The notes below the pieces were generated by a model. It had not been told where the DNA came from and searched no databases. It was given only the letters and a program-made list of their open reading frames with translations. Made by a program: the position numbers and the translations under genes. Positions 15,645-25,447 of a stretch of 64,000 bases of DNA are shown in pieces. Each line of letters starts with the position of its first letter. Within the stretch, counting starts at the first letter, position 1. This DNA is from Lyngbya sp. HA4199-MV5 (GTDB lineage: Bacteria; Cyanobacteriota; Cyanobacteriia; Leptolyngbyales; Leptolyngbyaceae), in NCBI GenBank assembly GCA_019359375.1, contig JAHHHL010000014.1, positions 1 through 64,000 on the forward strand. Reading direction: 5' to 3'.

Positions 15645-17732
15645 TTAGGACGCAGCCGCCTGACGTTCTTTGGCTTCCTTAATCACCTCTTCCGCGATGT
15701 TATTCGGGCAGGGGGAATAGTGGGAGAAGGACATCGAGAACTGCCCGCGACCAGAGGTCATAGTACGCAAGTCGCCGATGTAGCCAAACATTTCGCTCAG
15801 CGGCACATCCGCCTTGATACGGGCACCTGTAGCCCCAGTTTCTTGAGACTTCATCATGCCGCGACGACGGTTGAGATCGCCAATGACATCACCCATGTAA
15901 TTCTCTGGAGTGAATACATCGACGTTCATGATCGGCTCTAGCAACTGAGGTGCAGCCTTGGGAATCGACTGCCGATAAGCAGATTTGGCGGCAATTTCAA
16001 ACGCCATTGCGGATGAGTCAACCGGGTGGAAGCCACCTTCTGTCAAGGTAAACTTCAAGTCCAGGCACGGGAAACCAGCCAGGACACCTTTGTCGATCAT
16101 GCTACCAAAGCCTTTCTCGACCGCAGGCCAGTATTCTCTCGGCACGCTACCGCCTGTGACTTTCGACTCAAACTGGAAGCCACTACCCGGTTCGCCTGGT
16201 TCCAAGATGTAGTTGATCTTGGCGTATTGCCCCGATCCACCGGACTGCTTCTTGTGGATGTAGCCGTCTTCGAGGCGCTTGGTAATCGACTCGCGGTAAG
16301 CAACCTGGGGTTTACCGACCTCAACTTCGACTCCGTGGGTGCGCTTGAGGATGTCCACTTTGATGTCTAAGTGCAGTTCGCCCATCCCTTTCAGGATCGT
16401 TTCGCCGCTCTCTTCATCCGTAACCATGTGGAAGGAGGGGTCTTCTTGCACCATTTTGCTGAGGGCAGCGACCATTTTTTCTTCGCCGCCTTTTGCCTTG
16501 GGTTTGACCGCGATCGAAATCACAGGCTCAGGGAAAACCATTGGTTCTAGCGTGGCGGGATGCTTGGGATCGCAGAGCGTGTGTCCGGTTTGAACGTTCT
16601 TCATGCCCACGATCGCAATAATGTCGCCTGCTTGAGCCGAGTCGATTTCTTCACGCGAGTTGGCGTGCATTTCCACCAGACGGCTGACCCGCTCGGTCTT
16701 ACCCGTAAACGTGTTGAGAATGGTATCACCCTTCGACAACGTACCAGAGTACAACCGGGTGAAGGTGAGCGCACCGAAGCGATCGTCCATGATTTTGAAC
16801 GCCAGTGCCCGCAGCGGTTTTTTGGGATCAACCTCAGCAAAAGAACCGGTTTCGTTGCCTTCTAGATCCACTTCTGGCTGGGGTTTCACTTCCATTGGGT
16901 TTGGCAGGTAATCGACCACGGCATCCAGCACCAACTGCACACCCTTGTTCTTAAAGGATGAGCCGCAGTAGGTCGGGAAAAAGGCGAGATCGCGAGTACC
17001 TTTGCGGATACAGCGCTTCAGGGTGTCAATGTCTGGCTCTTCCCCTTCCAGGTACTTCTCCATCACATCGTCATCTTGCTCGATCGCCAGTTCAATCAAC
17101 TGCTCACGATACAGTTCAACCTGATCGACCAGATCAGTCGGAACATCTTTGATCTTGTAGCTCATGGGATCGCCCGAATCGTCCCAGATCCAGGCTTTTC
17201 GAGTGAGCAGATCCACCACGCCCGTAAACTGCTCTTCCACGCCGATCGGCAGAACCATCACCAGCGGTTTAGCTCCCAACACCTTGTCAACCTGCGTGAC
17301 GACGCGGAAGAAATCCGCCCCGGTGCGATCGAGCTTGTTGATGTAAATAATGCGTGCGACTTCGGAATCGTTGGCATAGCGCCAGTTGGTTTCAGATTGG
17401 GGTTCTACACCGCCGGAGCCGCAGAAGACACCGATCCCGCCATCGAGCACCTTGAGCGAGCGATACACCTCAATGGTGAAGTCAACGTGCCCAGGGGTGT
17501 CAATGATATTTAATTGGTGGTCGTTCCAGAAGCAGCTTGTCGCAGCAGACTGAATCGTGATGCCACGCTCTTGCTCCTGCTCCATGAAGTCTGTCGTTGC
17601 CGCGCCTTCATGCACCTCACCAATTTTGTGGATCTTTCCTGTCAGTTTCAGGATGCGTTCGGTTGTGGTTGTTTTACCAGCATCCACATGCGCGAAGATG
17701 CCGATATTTCGATAACGAGTGAGGTCTTTCAT
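15645..17732 (-). CDS. fusA: Translation elongation factor G (paralogue type)
   Basis: A 695-residue EF-G, the GTPase that moves tRNAs and mRNA through the ribosome. G1 is AHVDAGKT (14-21), switch region [10 protein letters not shown]3 DTPGHVD, G4 NKLD; domain IV has GGSGQYAKI and domain [22 protein letters not shown] instead of NKMD, and [19 protein letters not shown] at the start, look more like secondary EF-G (EF-G2) than the str-operon protein. rpsL, rpsG and tuf are not beside it. AGAGAG lies upstream of the ATG. Whether it replaces or supplements the main EF-G cannot be decided here. Confidence 0.92.
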   Translation of the reverse strand: MKDLTRYRNIGIFAHVDAGKTTTTERILKLTGKIHKIGEVHEGAATTDFMEQEQERGITIQSAATSCFWNDHQLNIIDTPGHVDFTIEVYRSLKVLDGGIGVFCGSGGVEPQSETNWRYANDSEVARIIYINKLDRTGADFFRVVTQVDKVLGAKPLVMVLPIGVEEQFTGVVDLLTRKAWIWDDSGDPMSYKIKDVPTDLVDQVELYREQLIELAIEQDDDVMEKYLEGEEPDIDTLKRCIRKGTRDLAFFPTYCGSSFKNKGVQLVLDAVVDYLPNPMEVKPQPEVDLEGNETGSFAEVDPKKPLRALAFKIMDDRFGALTFTRLYSGTLSKGDTILNTFTGKTERVSRLVEMHANSREEIDSAQAGDIIAIVGMKNVQTGHTLCDPKHPATLEPMVFPEPVISIAVKPKAKGGEEKMVAALSKMVQEDPSFHMVTDEESGETILKGMGELHLDIKVDILKRTHGVEVEVGKPQVAYRESITKRLEDGYIHKKQSGGSGQYAKINYILEPGEPGSGFQFESKVTGGSVPREYWPAVEKGFGSMIDKGVLAGFPCLDLKFTLTEGGFHPVDSSAMAFEIAAKSAYRQSIPKAAPQLLEPIMNVDVFTPENYMGDVIGDLNRRRGMMKSQETGATGARIKADVPLSEMFGYIGDLRTMTSGRGQFSMSFSHYSPCPNNIAEEVIKEAKERQAAAS

Positions 17733-18370
17733 AGTTGCTCTCTAGATTAAATGCGACAAACCGTTGGAAACCACCTGTAAGCGGTATATAGAGGGAATCG
17801 GTGTTGTCTTCATAGCCAGTGCGGGCTAAACTCCAGCCAGTTGTAGGGATCAACCACTGGGAAGATGAAGGAATCCTTTTACACGCTCGTAGCTATATTG
17901 ACAATTGTAAATTGTCGCACCGTAAATTGTAGACCGGAATTGGTATGGATTACCCGCCACGATCGTCGGTTGTGCGATCGCTGAGCGGTTGTTGGAGGGA
18001 GTGGGGAGTGGGGAGTGGGAAGTGGGGAGTGGGTGGAAGAAAAAGAAAAGGGCGATCGGGGGTTGCTTGTTGAGGTTTTCTGTCCGGCAAGCTTGTAAGG
18101 GGGCATGAAAGAGGAACTATTGCCGTTGATTGAGGTTCGTTGCGATCGTACCAAATCTGTTAGCCTTATCGTCTCGACGGGCATTTTACGCTTAACGAAT
18201 GTTGCAGCGTCACGCAGAACAGACTCGGCTTTGGCTCATGCTTGCGATCGCAGCGAGTGATAGGGTTGCGAGAACCTGACATGTTCACAATCGATACATG
18301 GCTTGAACCTGTTTCACCGTGCGATTGCGTTGCTGACAAAACAAGATGTGATTCAACTTCTGTAAGCGTC
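17733..18370. other. Long intergenic region between EF-G and MMPL genes
   Basis: About 640 bases without a supported gene. It contains a GGGAGTG heptamer tract at about 17996-18035 and several HIP1-like CGATCG sites. The open frames in it are shadows through the repeat tract. It should hold the divergent promoters of the two flanking genes, but no clear hexamers were identified. Confidence 0.45.
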
Positions 18371-20806
18371 ATGGAACCAGCACAGGCATACCTCAAACTT
18401 CGACGCAAGCAACCTGGTTTTTACACGCTGGGGCAATGGGTGTATCGCTATCGCAAGCTGACGATCGGGCTGTGGGCGATCTTAATGGCGCTTAGCCTTG
18501 CCGCAACACCCTATCTCGAAGGGGTGCTGAAAGAAACGGGAGCGGTTTATGAAGCCGGGAGCGCACATCAAGCCGAAAAACGGTTACAGCAAGATTTCAA
18601 TCTCACTGCCGATGCGCTCACCCTGGTTTTTCAGCGCCTTCCCGCTGCACCGATCGATCAAAACCCCAAAAGCCCTCTACCAGAGAGCCAGTCAGAAAGC
18701 CAGCCTCAAATTGAAGCGCTGCTCAGGCAAATCCGAGACTTGCCATCCGTAAATGAAGTGGTCAGCGCAACCGATCAGCCGACCTTCCGCAGTGCCAATG
18801 GGCAGGTGCAGTACAGTGTCGTGCATCTGGCGGTGACTGAGGTGAGCGATATTCTCCCCGTGATCGATCGCATCGAGCAACTGCTGGTTAAACAACCGAT
18901 ACCAGGCTGGAAAAGCTTTCTAACAGGGCTTCCAGTGGTAAACCGTGACGTGCAGCAGATTAGCCAAACCGATCTCGGTCGCATTGAGTTTTTGGTGCTG
19001 CCGCTGACGTTGATGGCGCTGCTGCTTGTCTTTGGCTCGGTCATCGCCGCCCTTTTGCCTGTAGTGATGGCAGTCGTTGCTGTGTCAGTGACCTTTGGGC
19101 TGCTGTATCTGATCGCCTTGCAATTCAGTGTGTCGGTGTTTGCGCTCAATCTAACCACGATGCTGGGGTTGGGGTTGGGCATTGACTATGCCTTGCTGAT
19201 CGTCAATCGGTTTCGGGAAGAACTGGGGACGGGGACGATCGAATCAGCGATCGCCCGTACCATTGAGACGGCTGGACGTGCGGTCTTTTTCTCAGGGTTG
19301 ACCGTTTGTATTGGCTTGATGGGGCTACTGCTGTTTCCCATTACATTGCTGCAATCCCTTGGCATTGCTGGATCGCTAGTTGTTTTGCTATCGGTGGCGG
19401 TGGCACTCACGCTCTTACCTGCCCTCCTAGGATTGTTGGGACAGCGGGTGCAGCGGCGATCGTTTGCGGTCAAAGTTGCGCTGCATCGGCAGGGGTGTTG
19501 GGCGGCGATCGCCCGTTATGTCATTCGGCACTGTATACCAGCCAGCATCGCTGTGTTGTTCATTGTTGGTGGGCTGAGTGCGCCATTTTTGCAAGCTCGC
19601 TTTGGCATCACAGGTGCAGATATCTTGCCCAAAAATGTTCCAGCCCGGACGGGAACAGAGCTTTTAACGCAAGCGTTTGGTGCGGGTGAAAGCAGTCCCA
19701 TTTTGGTGCTCATTCGCACGCCATCCTCTAAGGACACGATTCTCTCAGCACCTCACATCACGTCTATTTATAAAGCCGTCAAGCAGCTTACTGCCGATCC
19801 GCGAGTAGAGCGGGTATCGAGCCTGTTTAGCCCCAATCCCTCCTTGCCGTTAACCGCCTATCAGCAGCTTTATGCAACCTCCCAGCATAGCTCCCCCTCC
19901 GAACTAACTGCTGTGGTGAAAGCGCCCGATCGGGATTCGCTCTTTGTGTTTAAGAGTCAGCCGACAGGAAGTGAGGTGGAAGCAAAAGAAACAGTGCGTG
20001 GCTTGCGATCGCTCCAGTCAGAAAGCGTGCCGTTGAAAGGCGCACAAAGCTGGATCACCGGACGTACTTCTACCTTAGTGGTGGTGAACAGTCGTACTGC
20101 CAGAAACAGCCACGCCACGCAGTCTTTGGTAAGAGACATGCAAGCCTGGAACCTGGACGGGCTGCAAGTATGGGTAGCCGGTCAAACGGCGCGCGAGCTA
20201 GACACCATGCAAGCTATGTATCAGCGCTTTCCCCTTGTGCTGGGAATCATGATGGGCGTGACGTTTGTTGTCCTGTATCTGTTGCTGGATTCGGTGGTGC
20301 TACCGCTCAAGGCGATCGTGATGAATGTGCTGTCGATCGGTGCATCGTTTGGGGCGCTAGTCTTCATTTTTCAGGATGGCAATTTACAGCACTGGCTCCA
20401 TTTCACGCCTGTAGGCTACATCGATCTCCTGCTGCCGATCGTGCTGTTCTGCGTTCTCTTTGGGCTAAGTATGGACTACGAGGTTTTCATGCTCACCCGC
20501 ATTAAAGAAACCTACAACGAAGGCAAAAGCAACACCGACAGCGTGATCAGCGGTCTGGAAACGACTGGCAGCATCATCACCAGTGCCGCACTCCTGATGA
20601 TTATCGTCACCAGTGCCTTTGTCTTCAGTCGCATCATCTTCGTCAAAGCGCTAGGGCTGGGTTGCGCGATCGCCGTTCTACTCGATGTCACCCTCATTCG
20701 AGCTATCCTCGTGCCAGCAACGATGAATCTTTTAGGCAAATGGAACTGGTGGTCGCCGAGGTGGGGAGTGGGGAGTAGGGAGTGGGGAGTGGGGAGGAAG
20801 TTATGA
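18371..20806 (+). CDS. MMPL family transporter (RND superfamily)
   Basis: An 811-residue inner-membrane MMPL/RND protein. It opens with a cytoplasmic segment and a membrane helix (LTIGLWAILMALSLAATPYL), followed by a periplasmic domain, then five helices (FLVLPLTLMALLLVFGSVIA, LNLTTMLGLGLGIDYALLIV with the GLGIDY signature). This layout repeats in the second half (LYLLLDSVVLPLKAIVMNVL, then FGLSMDYEVFMLTR). The Asp residues in GIDY and SMDY are the proton-relay positions of the family. Such proteins export lipids or hydrophobic compounds. The last 15 residues (WGVGSREWGVG) are encoded by a GGGAGTG heptamer tract. Start chosen at the MEPAQAYLKLRR ATG. Confidence 0.9.
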   Translation: MEPAQAYLKLRRKQPGFYTLGQWVYRYRKLTIGLWAILMALSLAATPYLEGVLKETGAVYEAGSAHQAEKRLQQDFNLTADALTLVFQRLPAAPIDQNPKSPLPESQSESQPQIEALLRQIRDLPSVNEVVSATDQPTFRSANGQVQYSVVHLAVTEVSDILPVIDRIEQLLVKQPIPGWKSFLTGLPVVNRDVQQISQTDLGRIEFLVLPLTLMALLLVFGSVIAALLPVVMAVVAVSVTFGLLYLIALQFSVSVFALNLTTMLGLGLGIDYALLIVNRFREELGTGTIESAIARTIETAGRAVFFSGLTVCIGLMGLLLFPITLLQSLGIAGSLVVLLSVAVALTLLPALLGLLGQRVQRRSFAVKVALHRQGCWAAIARYVIRHCIPASIAVLFIVGGLSAPFLQARFGITGADILPKNVPARTGTELLTQAFGAGESSPILVLIRTPSSKDTILSAPHITSIYKAVKQLTADPRVERVSSLFSPNPSLPLTAYQQLYATSQHSSPSELTAVVKAPDRDSLFVFKSQPTGSEVEAKETVRGLRSLQSESVPLKGAQSWITGRTSTLVVVNSRTARNSHATQSLVRDMQAWNLDGLQVWVAGQTARELDTMQAMYQRFPLVLGIMMGVTFVVLYLLLDSVVLPLKAIVMNVLSIGASFGALVFIFQDGNLQHWLHFTPVGYIDLLLPIVLFCVLFGLSMDYEVFMLTRIKETYNEGKSNTDSVISGLETTGSIITSAALLMIIVTSAFVFSRIIFVKALGLGCAIAVLLDVTLIRAILVPATMNLLGKWNWWSPRWGVGSREWGVGRKL

Positions 20807-20917
20807 GTTTTGAGTTGATGGAGCGGTCAGCGGTCAGCGGTCAGCTATCAGCTTTTTAGCCTTTAGCCTTCATCCCTCATCCCTTACCTTCTGCCTTCTG
20901 CCTCCTGCCTCCTGCCT
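20758..20917. repeat. Heptamer repeats spanning the end of the MMPL gene
   Basis: Consecutive families are GGGAGTG (20761-20798, inside the MMPL frame), AGCGGTC (20824-20845), CTTTAGC, TCATCCC and CTGCCTC/CTGCCTT (to about 20920). All have a 7-base period. Confidence 0.8.
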
Positions 20918-21166
20918 TCATCCCCCTCCCTCCTCTTCCATCGCTTCCTGCAAAAAGAGTCGTGCGAGGCGATCGTACATGCCTGCGCCGATGTACTGCG
21001 GGTATTTGTGCGATCGGCTGTAAATCCACACCAAATCATCAAAGAGAAAAATGCGGATGTCTTCTGTCAGGCTTTTGCATTCAGGAATGAGACCTTTCGC
21101 GGCGTTGAGGGCATCTGTCCAGCGATCGAAGGTTTGTGAGAATCGGGGGGTGATGACTTTGAACAT
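20918..21166 (-). CDS. Conserved small hypothetical protein, 82 aa
   Basis: A compact protein MFKVITPRFSQTFDRWTDAL, with IRIFLFDDLVWIYSRSHKYP and QYIGAGMYDRLARLFLQEA. I recognise it as a conserved cyanobacterial hypothetical without a known function; it contains a single mixed alpha-beta domain, no signal peptide and no cysteine pair. The start is placed at MFKVI because the upstream extension (LLPQLLPSALCLLPSAF) is translated heptamer repeat. Confidence 0.75.
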   Translation of the reverse strand: MFKVITPRFSQTFDRWTDALNAAKGLIPECKSLTEDIRIFLFDDLVWIYSRSHKYPQYIGAGMYDRLARLFLQEAMEEEGGG

Positions 21167-21169
21167 AGG

Positions 21170-21478
21170 GTAGAAGAAGGCAGAGGGCAGAAGGCAGAGG
21201 GCAGAGGGCAGGAGTTGGGGAAGCAGAGGAAGCAAGGGGAGCGGGGGAAGGGGAAGGGGAAAGGGGAAAAGGGGAAAAGGGGAAGGCAGGAGGCAGGTTG
21301 TTAGTTGTTGGTTGTTGGTTATTAGGAGGCAGAAGGCAAGGGGTGAGGGATGAGGGACGAAGTCTAAAGACTATAAGGATAAAAAGCTGACTCCTGACTC
21401 CTCACTCAACTCATAACTCATAACTCTCCACACCCTACACCCCACACCCTACACCCCACTTTCATGCTTGCTGACAGA
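21170..21478. repeat. Purine-rich heptamer and low-complexity tract
   Basis: Over 300 bases of GCAGAGG/GCAGAAG, GGGGAAA, TTGTTAG/TTGGTTG, CTCCTGA and CCCTACA/CCCCACA repeats separate the small gene from hisH. No gene or RNA is visible. The hisH ribosome binding region begins only at its right edge (AAAGGA at 21506-21511). Confidence 0.75.
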
Positions 21479-21519
21479 TTACAATTCTAAGAGAGTGAAC
21501 GCGCCTAAAGGAATGAAAA

Positions 21520-22164
21520 ATGCCAACGATCGCCGTGGTGGACTATGACATGGGCAACCTGCACTCTGCCTGCAAGGGGCTGGAGAAAGCGGGTGCGATT
21601 CCCAAGATTACCGATTCGCCCCTCGAGTTGGAACAGGCGGATGCGATCGTGCTGCCGGGTGTGGGGGCTTTTGATCCGGCGGTGCAACATTTGCGATCGC
21701 GCCATCTGGAAGCGCCGATTAAACGTGCGATCGCCAGCGGCAAACCCTTTTTGGGCATTTGCTTAGGATTGCAAATTCTGTTTGACTCCAGCGAAGAAGG
21801 GAAGGAATCTGGTTTGGGCATCATCGCAGGCACTGTCAAACGCTTTCGCCATGAACCTGGCATCACGATTCCCCACATGGGTTGGAATCAGCTAGAACTC
21901 GCACAGCCAGATTCTCCTCTTTGGCAACAGCTTCCGATCGATCCGTGGGTCTATTTTGTGCATTCGTATTATGTTGATCCGATCGATGCAACGGTGCGTG
22001 CGGCAACCATTACTCATGGAAGCCAAACGGTGACAGCAGCGATTGCTCAAGAGAACCTGATGGCAGTCCAATTTCACCCTGAAAAATCGTCTACAGCAGG
22101 GCTACAGCTCCTGGCAAATTTCGTGCAGTTGGTTCATAGTCGTCCGTTATCCATCATCGGCTAA
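21520..22164 (+). CDS. hisH: HisH, imidazole glycerol phosphate synthase glutaminase subunit
   Basis: HisH hydrolyses glutamine and passes ammonia to HisF in the fifth step of histidine synthesis. The class I glutamine amidotransferase triad is visible: Cys81 in GICLGLQ, and His/Glu in QFHPEKS near the C-terminus. The start VVDYDMGNLHSACKGLEKAG and IPHMGWNQL are HisH-specific. Length 214 is normal. AAAGGA precedes the ATG. The stop codon overlaps the stop of the convergent DNA ligase gene. hisF is not adjacent. Confidence 0.96.
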   Translation: MPTIAVVDYDMGNLHSACKGLEKAGAIPKITDSPLELEQADAIVLPGVGAFDPAVQHLRSRHLEAPIKRAIASGKPFLGICLGLQILFDSSEEGKESGLGIIAGTVKRFRHEPGITIPHMGWNQLELAQPDSPLWQQLPIDPWVYFVHSYYVDPIDATVRAATITHGSQTVTAAIAQENLMAVQFHPEKSSTAGLQLLANFVQLVHSRPLSIIG

Positions 22165-23798
22165 TGATCTTTCACCAGCGTTTCGTTTTGTACTTCCAAC
22201 AATGCAAATGCCGCTTGAATGGTGTCAGCTTCTTTAACGGGTTTGTCTTTGCGCCAGCGAAGAATTCTGGGGAAGCGGACGGAAATACCAGATTTGTGAC
22301 GGTTGGATTGGGCGATGCCTTCAAAGCCGATTTCAAAGACATGGATTGGTTCCACCGATCGCACAGGACCAAACTTTTCTACCGTATGACGACGAATCCA
22401 TTTATCAAGCTCATCAATTTCTTTGTTGTCTAAACCAGAATAGGCTTTGGCAAAGGGTGTTAAAACATCACCATTCCACAGGGCAAAGGTGTAATCGGTA
22501 AATAGGTTGGCGCGTTTGCCTGTACCTGCCTGAGCGTAAATCAACACAGCATCCAGGGTCATTGGCTCCAGCTTATATTTCCACCAAAAGCCACGCTTGC
22601 GACCGACTAAATAGGGGCTGTCGATCGCTTTTACAATCAGCCCTTCCGCGCCATGTTCCCGTGCTCGATCGCGCAATGCTTTCAATGCATCCAACGATTG
22701 AAACGGCATGATTGCGGATAAGCTTAACCATTGTGGATCAGCCGTTTTCAGTAATTCGATTAGGCGCTGGCGACGATCGCGCAAGGGGTGCGATCGAATG
22801 TCCTGCCCGTCATCTTCCAACAAATCATACGCGATGAAATGGGCAGGGTTTTCATCCATCACTTTTTGCGTGACACGCTTGCGTCCGAGCCGTTTTTGGA
22901 GATAGCTGAAGTTTTGGGGGCGATCGCCGTCCCAGCAGAGAATTTCACCGTCCAGCACAACCCCTTCTGGCAATTGTTGAAAGGGTGCTGCAAACTCTGG
23001 AAATTGGTGCGTAATGAGATCTTCACCCCGCGACCAGATGGCAAACTGGTCGGGACGATGGATAATTTGGGCGCGAATACCATCCCATTTCCATTCCGCC
23101 TGCCAATGGGATAGTTCGGCATCTTGCAACCGCGCATCCTCAAAAGAAGACGCTAAGAAAAAGGGATACGGTCCCGTTGGTGTCTGATTTCCATCGGTCT
23201 CACTTTCCTCGGTGATCAGAGCATCATAGAACTCAACGGTGGGTGGAAAATCTCCCATCAAGCGGTGAGCGAGAACGGCTTCAGAAAGATTAAATTCGGC
23301 GGCTAATGCTTTGATTACCAGCTTTTCCGAGACACCCACTCGAAACGCTCCCGTTAAGACTTTATTCAGGATAAAGACTTCAAACTCAGCTAAAGATGAC
23401 CACCACGAAACAATTAAATCCCGCAGTGCCTCATCCGAAGCCATCGTTTTGACGGTGGGAATGATGGTTTCCATCCACACATGCAATGGAATCGGTGACG
23501 CGGTTTTTGCCTCGAAGGGAGTATCTCGCAGCAGAAGCGCGATCGCCTCAGCCGTATCGCCTACTTGCGCGTAGCAATCTTCAAACAACCATTCAGGAAT
23601 GTCTGAAATTTGCAGAAACACATCGCGCAACACTCTCGATGTAATCAACCGTTTGCGTGTCTTGCTGAGCAGAAGATACAGCGCCCAGACGGCATTCGCA
23701 GGTTCTTCATCTCGAAAATAGCGCTGCAACGCTTTGACTTTTTCATTGGTAGAAGTCGTCGCATCCACCTGTTGAAAAAGTTGGGTGAACCGTTTCAT
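22161..23798 (-). CDS. ATP-dependent DNA ligase (cisplatin damage response type)
   Basis: A 545-residue ATP-dependent DNA ligase, of the bacterial group that is encoded with an MBL exonuclease. The adenylated lysine is K237 in EWKWDGIRAQ (motif I); motif III/IIIa-like VVLDGEILCW and HFIAYDLLE, motif IV EGLIVKA and motif V GFWWKYKLEP follow, then an OB-fold domain. The helical N-terminal domain (1-200) is typical. It seals nicked or broken DNA, probably in repair. Its start overlaps the exonuclease stop by 4 bp. Confidence 0.93.
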   Translation of the reverse strand: MKRFTQLFQQVDATTSTNEKVKALQRYFRDEEPANAVWALYLLLSKTRKRLITSRVLRDVFLQISDIPEWLFEDCYAQVGDTAEAIALLLRDTPFEAKTASPIPLHVWMETIIPTVKTMASDEALRDLIVSWWSSLAEFEVFILNKVLTGAFRVGVSEKLVIKALAAEFNLSEAVLAHRLMGDFPPTVEFYDALITEESETDGNQTPTGPYPFFLASSFEDARLQDAELSHWQAEWKWDGIRAQIIHRPDQFAIWSRGEDLITHQFPEFAAPFQQLPEGVVLDGEILCWDGDRPQNFSYLQKRLGRKRVTQKVMDENPAHFIAYDLLEDDGQDIRSHPLRDRRQRLIELLKTADPQWLSLSAIMPFQSLDALKALRDRAREHGAEGLIVKAIDSPYLVGRKRGFWWKYKLEPMTLDAVLIYAQAGTGKRANLFTDYTFALWNGDVLTPFAKAYSGLDNKEIDELDKWIRRHTVEKFGPVRSVEPIHVFEIGFEGIAQSNRHKSGISVRFPRILRWRKDKPVKEADTIQAAFALLEVQNETLVKDH

Positions 23799-24790
23799 TC
23801 AATATCCCCTTCACCCTCAAACAAGGTCTTCAGCGGCAAAGCATTGAGTGCGAAAGTTTCGCGGAGATAGCGGGATACCACCTCGGTTTGTCCATGCGTG
23901 ACGTAAATGGTTTGTGCTTGAGTTTGTTGCACCGTTTGCATTAATCCCTGCCAGTCTGCGTGATCAGACAGGACAAAGCCCCGCTCATAGCCTCGTCGTC
24001 GCCGCGCACCCCGCACTGCCATCCAGCCCGATGCAAAGGCAGTTTGGGGATGGGAAAAGCGTTTCATCCAGGTCGATCGGTGCGCTGACGGTGGTGCCAA
24101 TACTAGATCACCCGTAAATTTATAGCTTCGAGGCATTTCAGAAACGGGGATGGTTTTCACCATTTCTACACCCACCTGTCGGTAAATCTCTGTCAACACA
24201 TGGACGGCACCATGCACATAAACAGGTTTATCGGTGAATTGCGCTAATTCACTCAACACCCGTTGCGTTTTACCAAACGCATAGCAGAATAGTAGTGACG
24301 GACGCTCTGGATCGCTTTGCCACCATTGATGGATTTCACGACAGGTTTCGGCTCCCGTATCCCAACGATAAATGGGTAAGCCAAAGGTAGCTTCGGTAAT
24401 GAACGTGTTGCAGGGAACGACCTCAAACAGCTCACAGGTAGGATCGTAGCCGCGCTTGTAATCCCCTGAAACCACCCACACATCATCGCCACATTCCACC
24501 CGAATTTGTGCTGAGCCAAGGACGTGTCCGGCTGGATGGAAGGACACCCAGGTATTGCCGAGTCTAATCCGTTGACCGTACTCAACTCCTTGCAGACTGA
24601 GATTATTTCCCAATCGCCTCTGCAAAATGCCTTCAGAAATCTTGGTGGCAATGTAATGCTGTGACCCCGAACGCGCATGATCAGAATGGGCATGGGTAAT
24701 CAGCGCCCGATCGACCGCTTTCCAGGGGTCGATAAAGAAATCCCCTTGTTCACAATACAGACCTTCAGGACGGACGGTAATAAGCGTCAT
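23795..24790 (-). CDS. Ligase-associated DNA exonuclease (MBL fold, beta-CASP type)
   Basis: A 331-residue metallo-beta-lactamase-fold nuclease related to SNM1/Artemis. The metal motif THAHSDHARSG holds H33, H35, D37 and H38; FHPAGHVLGSAQI and VVSGDYKRG supply the next ligands; SDHADW and YVTHGQTEVV lie at the C-terminus. This family always travels with the ATP-dependent ligase found just downstream, and the genes overlap by 4 bp. Together they are thought to process and reseal damaged ends. The ATG at 24790 follows the upstream stop by one base. Confidence 0.93.
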   Translation of the reverse strand: MTLITVRPEGLYCEQGDFFIDPWKAVDRALITHAHSDHARSGSQHYIATKISEGILQRRLGNNLSLQGVEYGQRIRLGNTWVSFHPAGHVLGSAQIRVECGDDVWVVSGDYKRGYDPTCELFEVVPCNTFITEATFGLPIYRWDTGAETCREIHQWWQSDPERPSLLFCYAFGKTQRVLSELAQFTDKPVYVHGAVHVLTEIYRQVGVEMVKTIPVSEMPRSYKFTGDLVLAPPSAHRSTWMKRFSHPQTAFASGWMAVRGARRRRGYERGFVLSDHADWQGLMQTVQQTQAQTIYVTHGQTEVVSRYLRETFALNALPLKTLFEGEGDIE

Positions 24791-24791
24791 A

Positions 24792-25367
24792 TTAATCAGG
24801 AAACGCAAAGCCTGTCCGTGGATCGCGGATATATAAGCCCAGCGTCAGTGTTTCCAAAACGTTATCCCAGACGGGTGTGAGGTGATCGGCTTGATCTGCC
24901 CAATAGTCAAAGGTGATCAGGCATTGCACATTGGAACCTAAGCCGATGCAAATGCGCGAAAAGGCTTCTCGGTTTTCGTCTGGATCAATAAATTTGATTT
25001 CTGCCCAGACAATGCGTGCCGTTTGGCGTTTGAAGGTAACCACATCACTCGTTTCAATGGCGTTTCGCTTATCATCCGCCACAATCTTTTTCAACGTTGC
25101 TTTAAGCGGAAACAAATCCCAATCGCCTTCTGGTAAACGGTTAAATGATACTTCCAATCGGCAATCATCGTTGGGTGGTTTGCGATCGGTGAACTTAAAT
25201 GATTTCTCATCCGGTTCAAACTCCCAATCCCCCGGCACGTCAAAGCGCACGGCTCCTCGTCCAGCGACAAACACCTTATAACCAGGTTTGGACTGCCAGC
25301 GGTGATTGTCCTTTAGCTCAAGGGTTTCTTTAATCCACTCAGGTTTGCCTTTCTTGGGTTTTGCCAT
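24792..25367 (-). CDS. Hypothetical protein in the DNA-ligase operon, 191 aa
   Basis: A soluble 191-residue protein starting MAKPKKGKPEWIKETLELKD, with VRFDVPGDWEFEPDEKSFKF, CRLEVSFNRLPEGDWDLFPL and a beta-rich middle. The GDWxF motif and alternating strands resemble DcrB/PsbP-like folds, but I cannot assign it. Its stop is 1 bp from the exonuclease start and it should be the first gene of the three-gene repair operon. It may be a previously uncharacterised third component; that is inference from spacing only. Confidence 0.75.
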   Translation of the reverse strand: MAKPKKGKPEWIKETLELKDNHRWQSKPGYKVFVAGRGAVRFDVPGDWEFEPDEKSFKFTDRKPPNDDCRLEVSFNRLPEGDWDLFPLKATLKKIVADDKRNAIETSDVVTFKRQTARIVWAEIKFIDPDENREAFSRICIGLGSNVQCLITFDYWADQADHLTPVWDNVLETLTLGLYIRDPRTGFAFPD

Positions 25368-25447
25368 ATGCGCGATCGTGGGTAGAGGGCGATCGTCTCT
25401 AGTGTAGCGGCGATTCTAAAGCAACACGCATTGAAGCTGCCTGTAAT

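Noticed and set aside
17879-18184. Minus-strand 101-codon frame upstream of the MMPL gene
   Set aside because: A large part is the translation of GGGAGTG heptamers (THSPLPTPHSPLP).
21390-21410. Yfr1 sRNA motif ACTCCTCAC
   Set aside because: It falls within the CTCCTGA/CTCCTCA heptamer tract and lacks the flanking stems of Yfr1.
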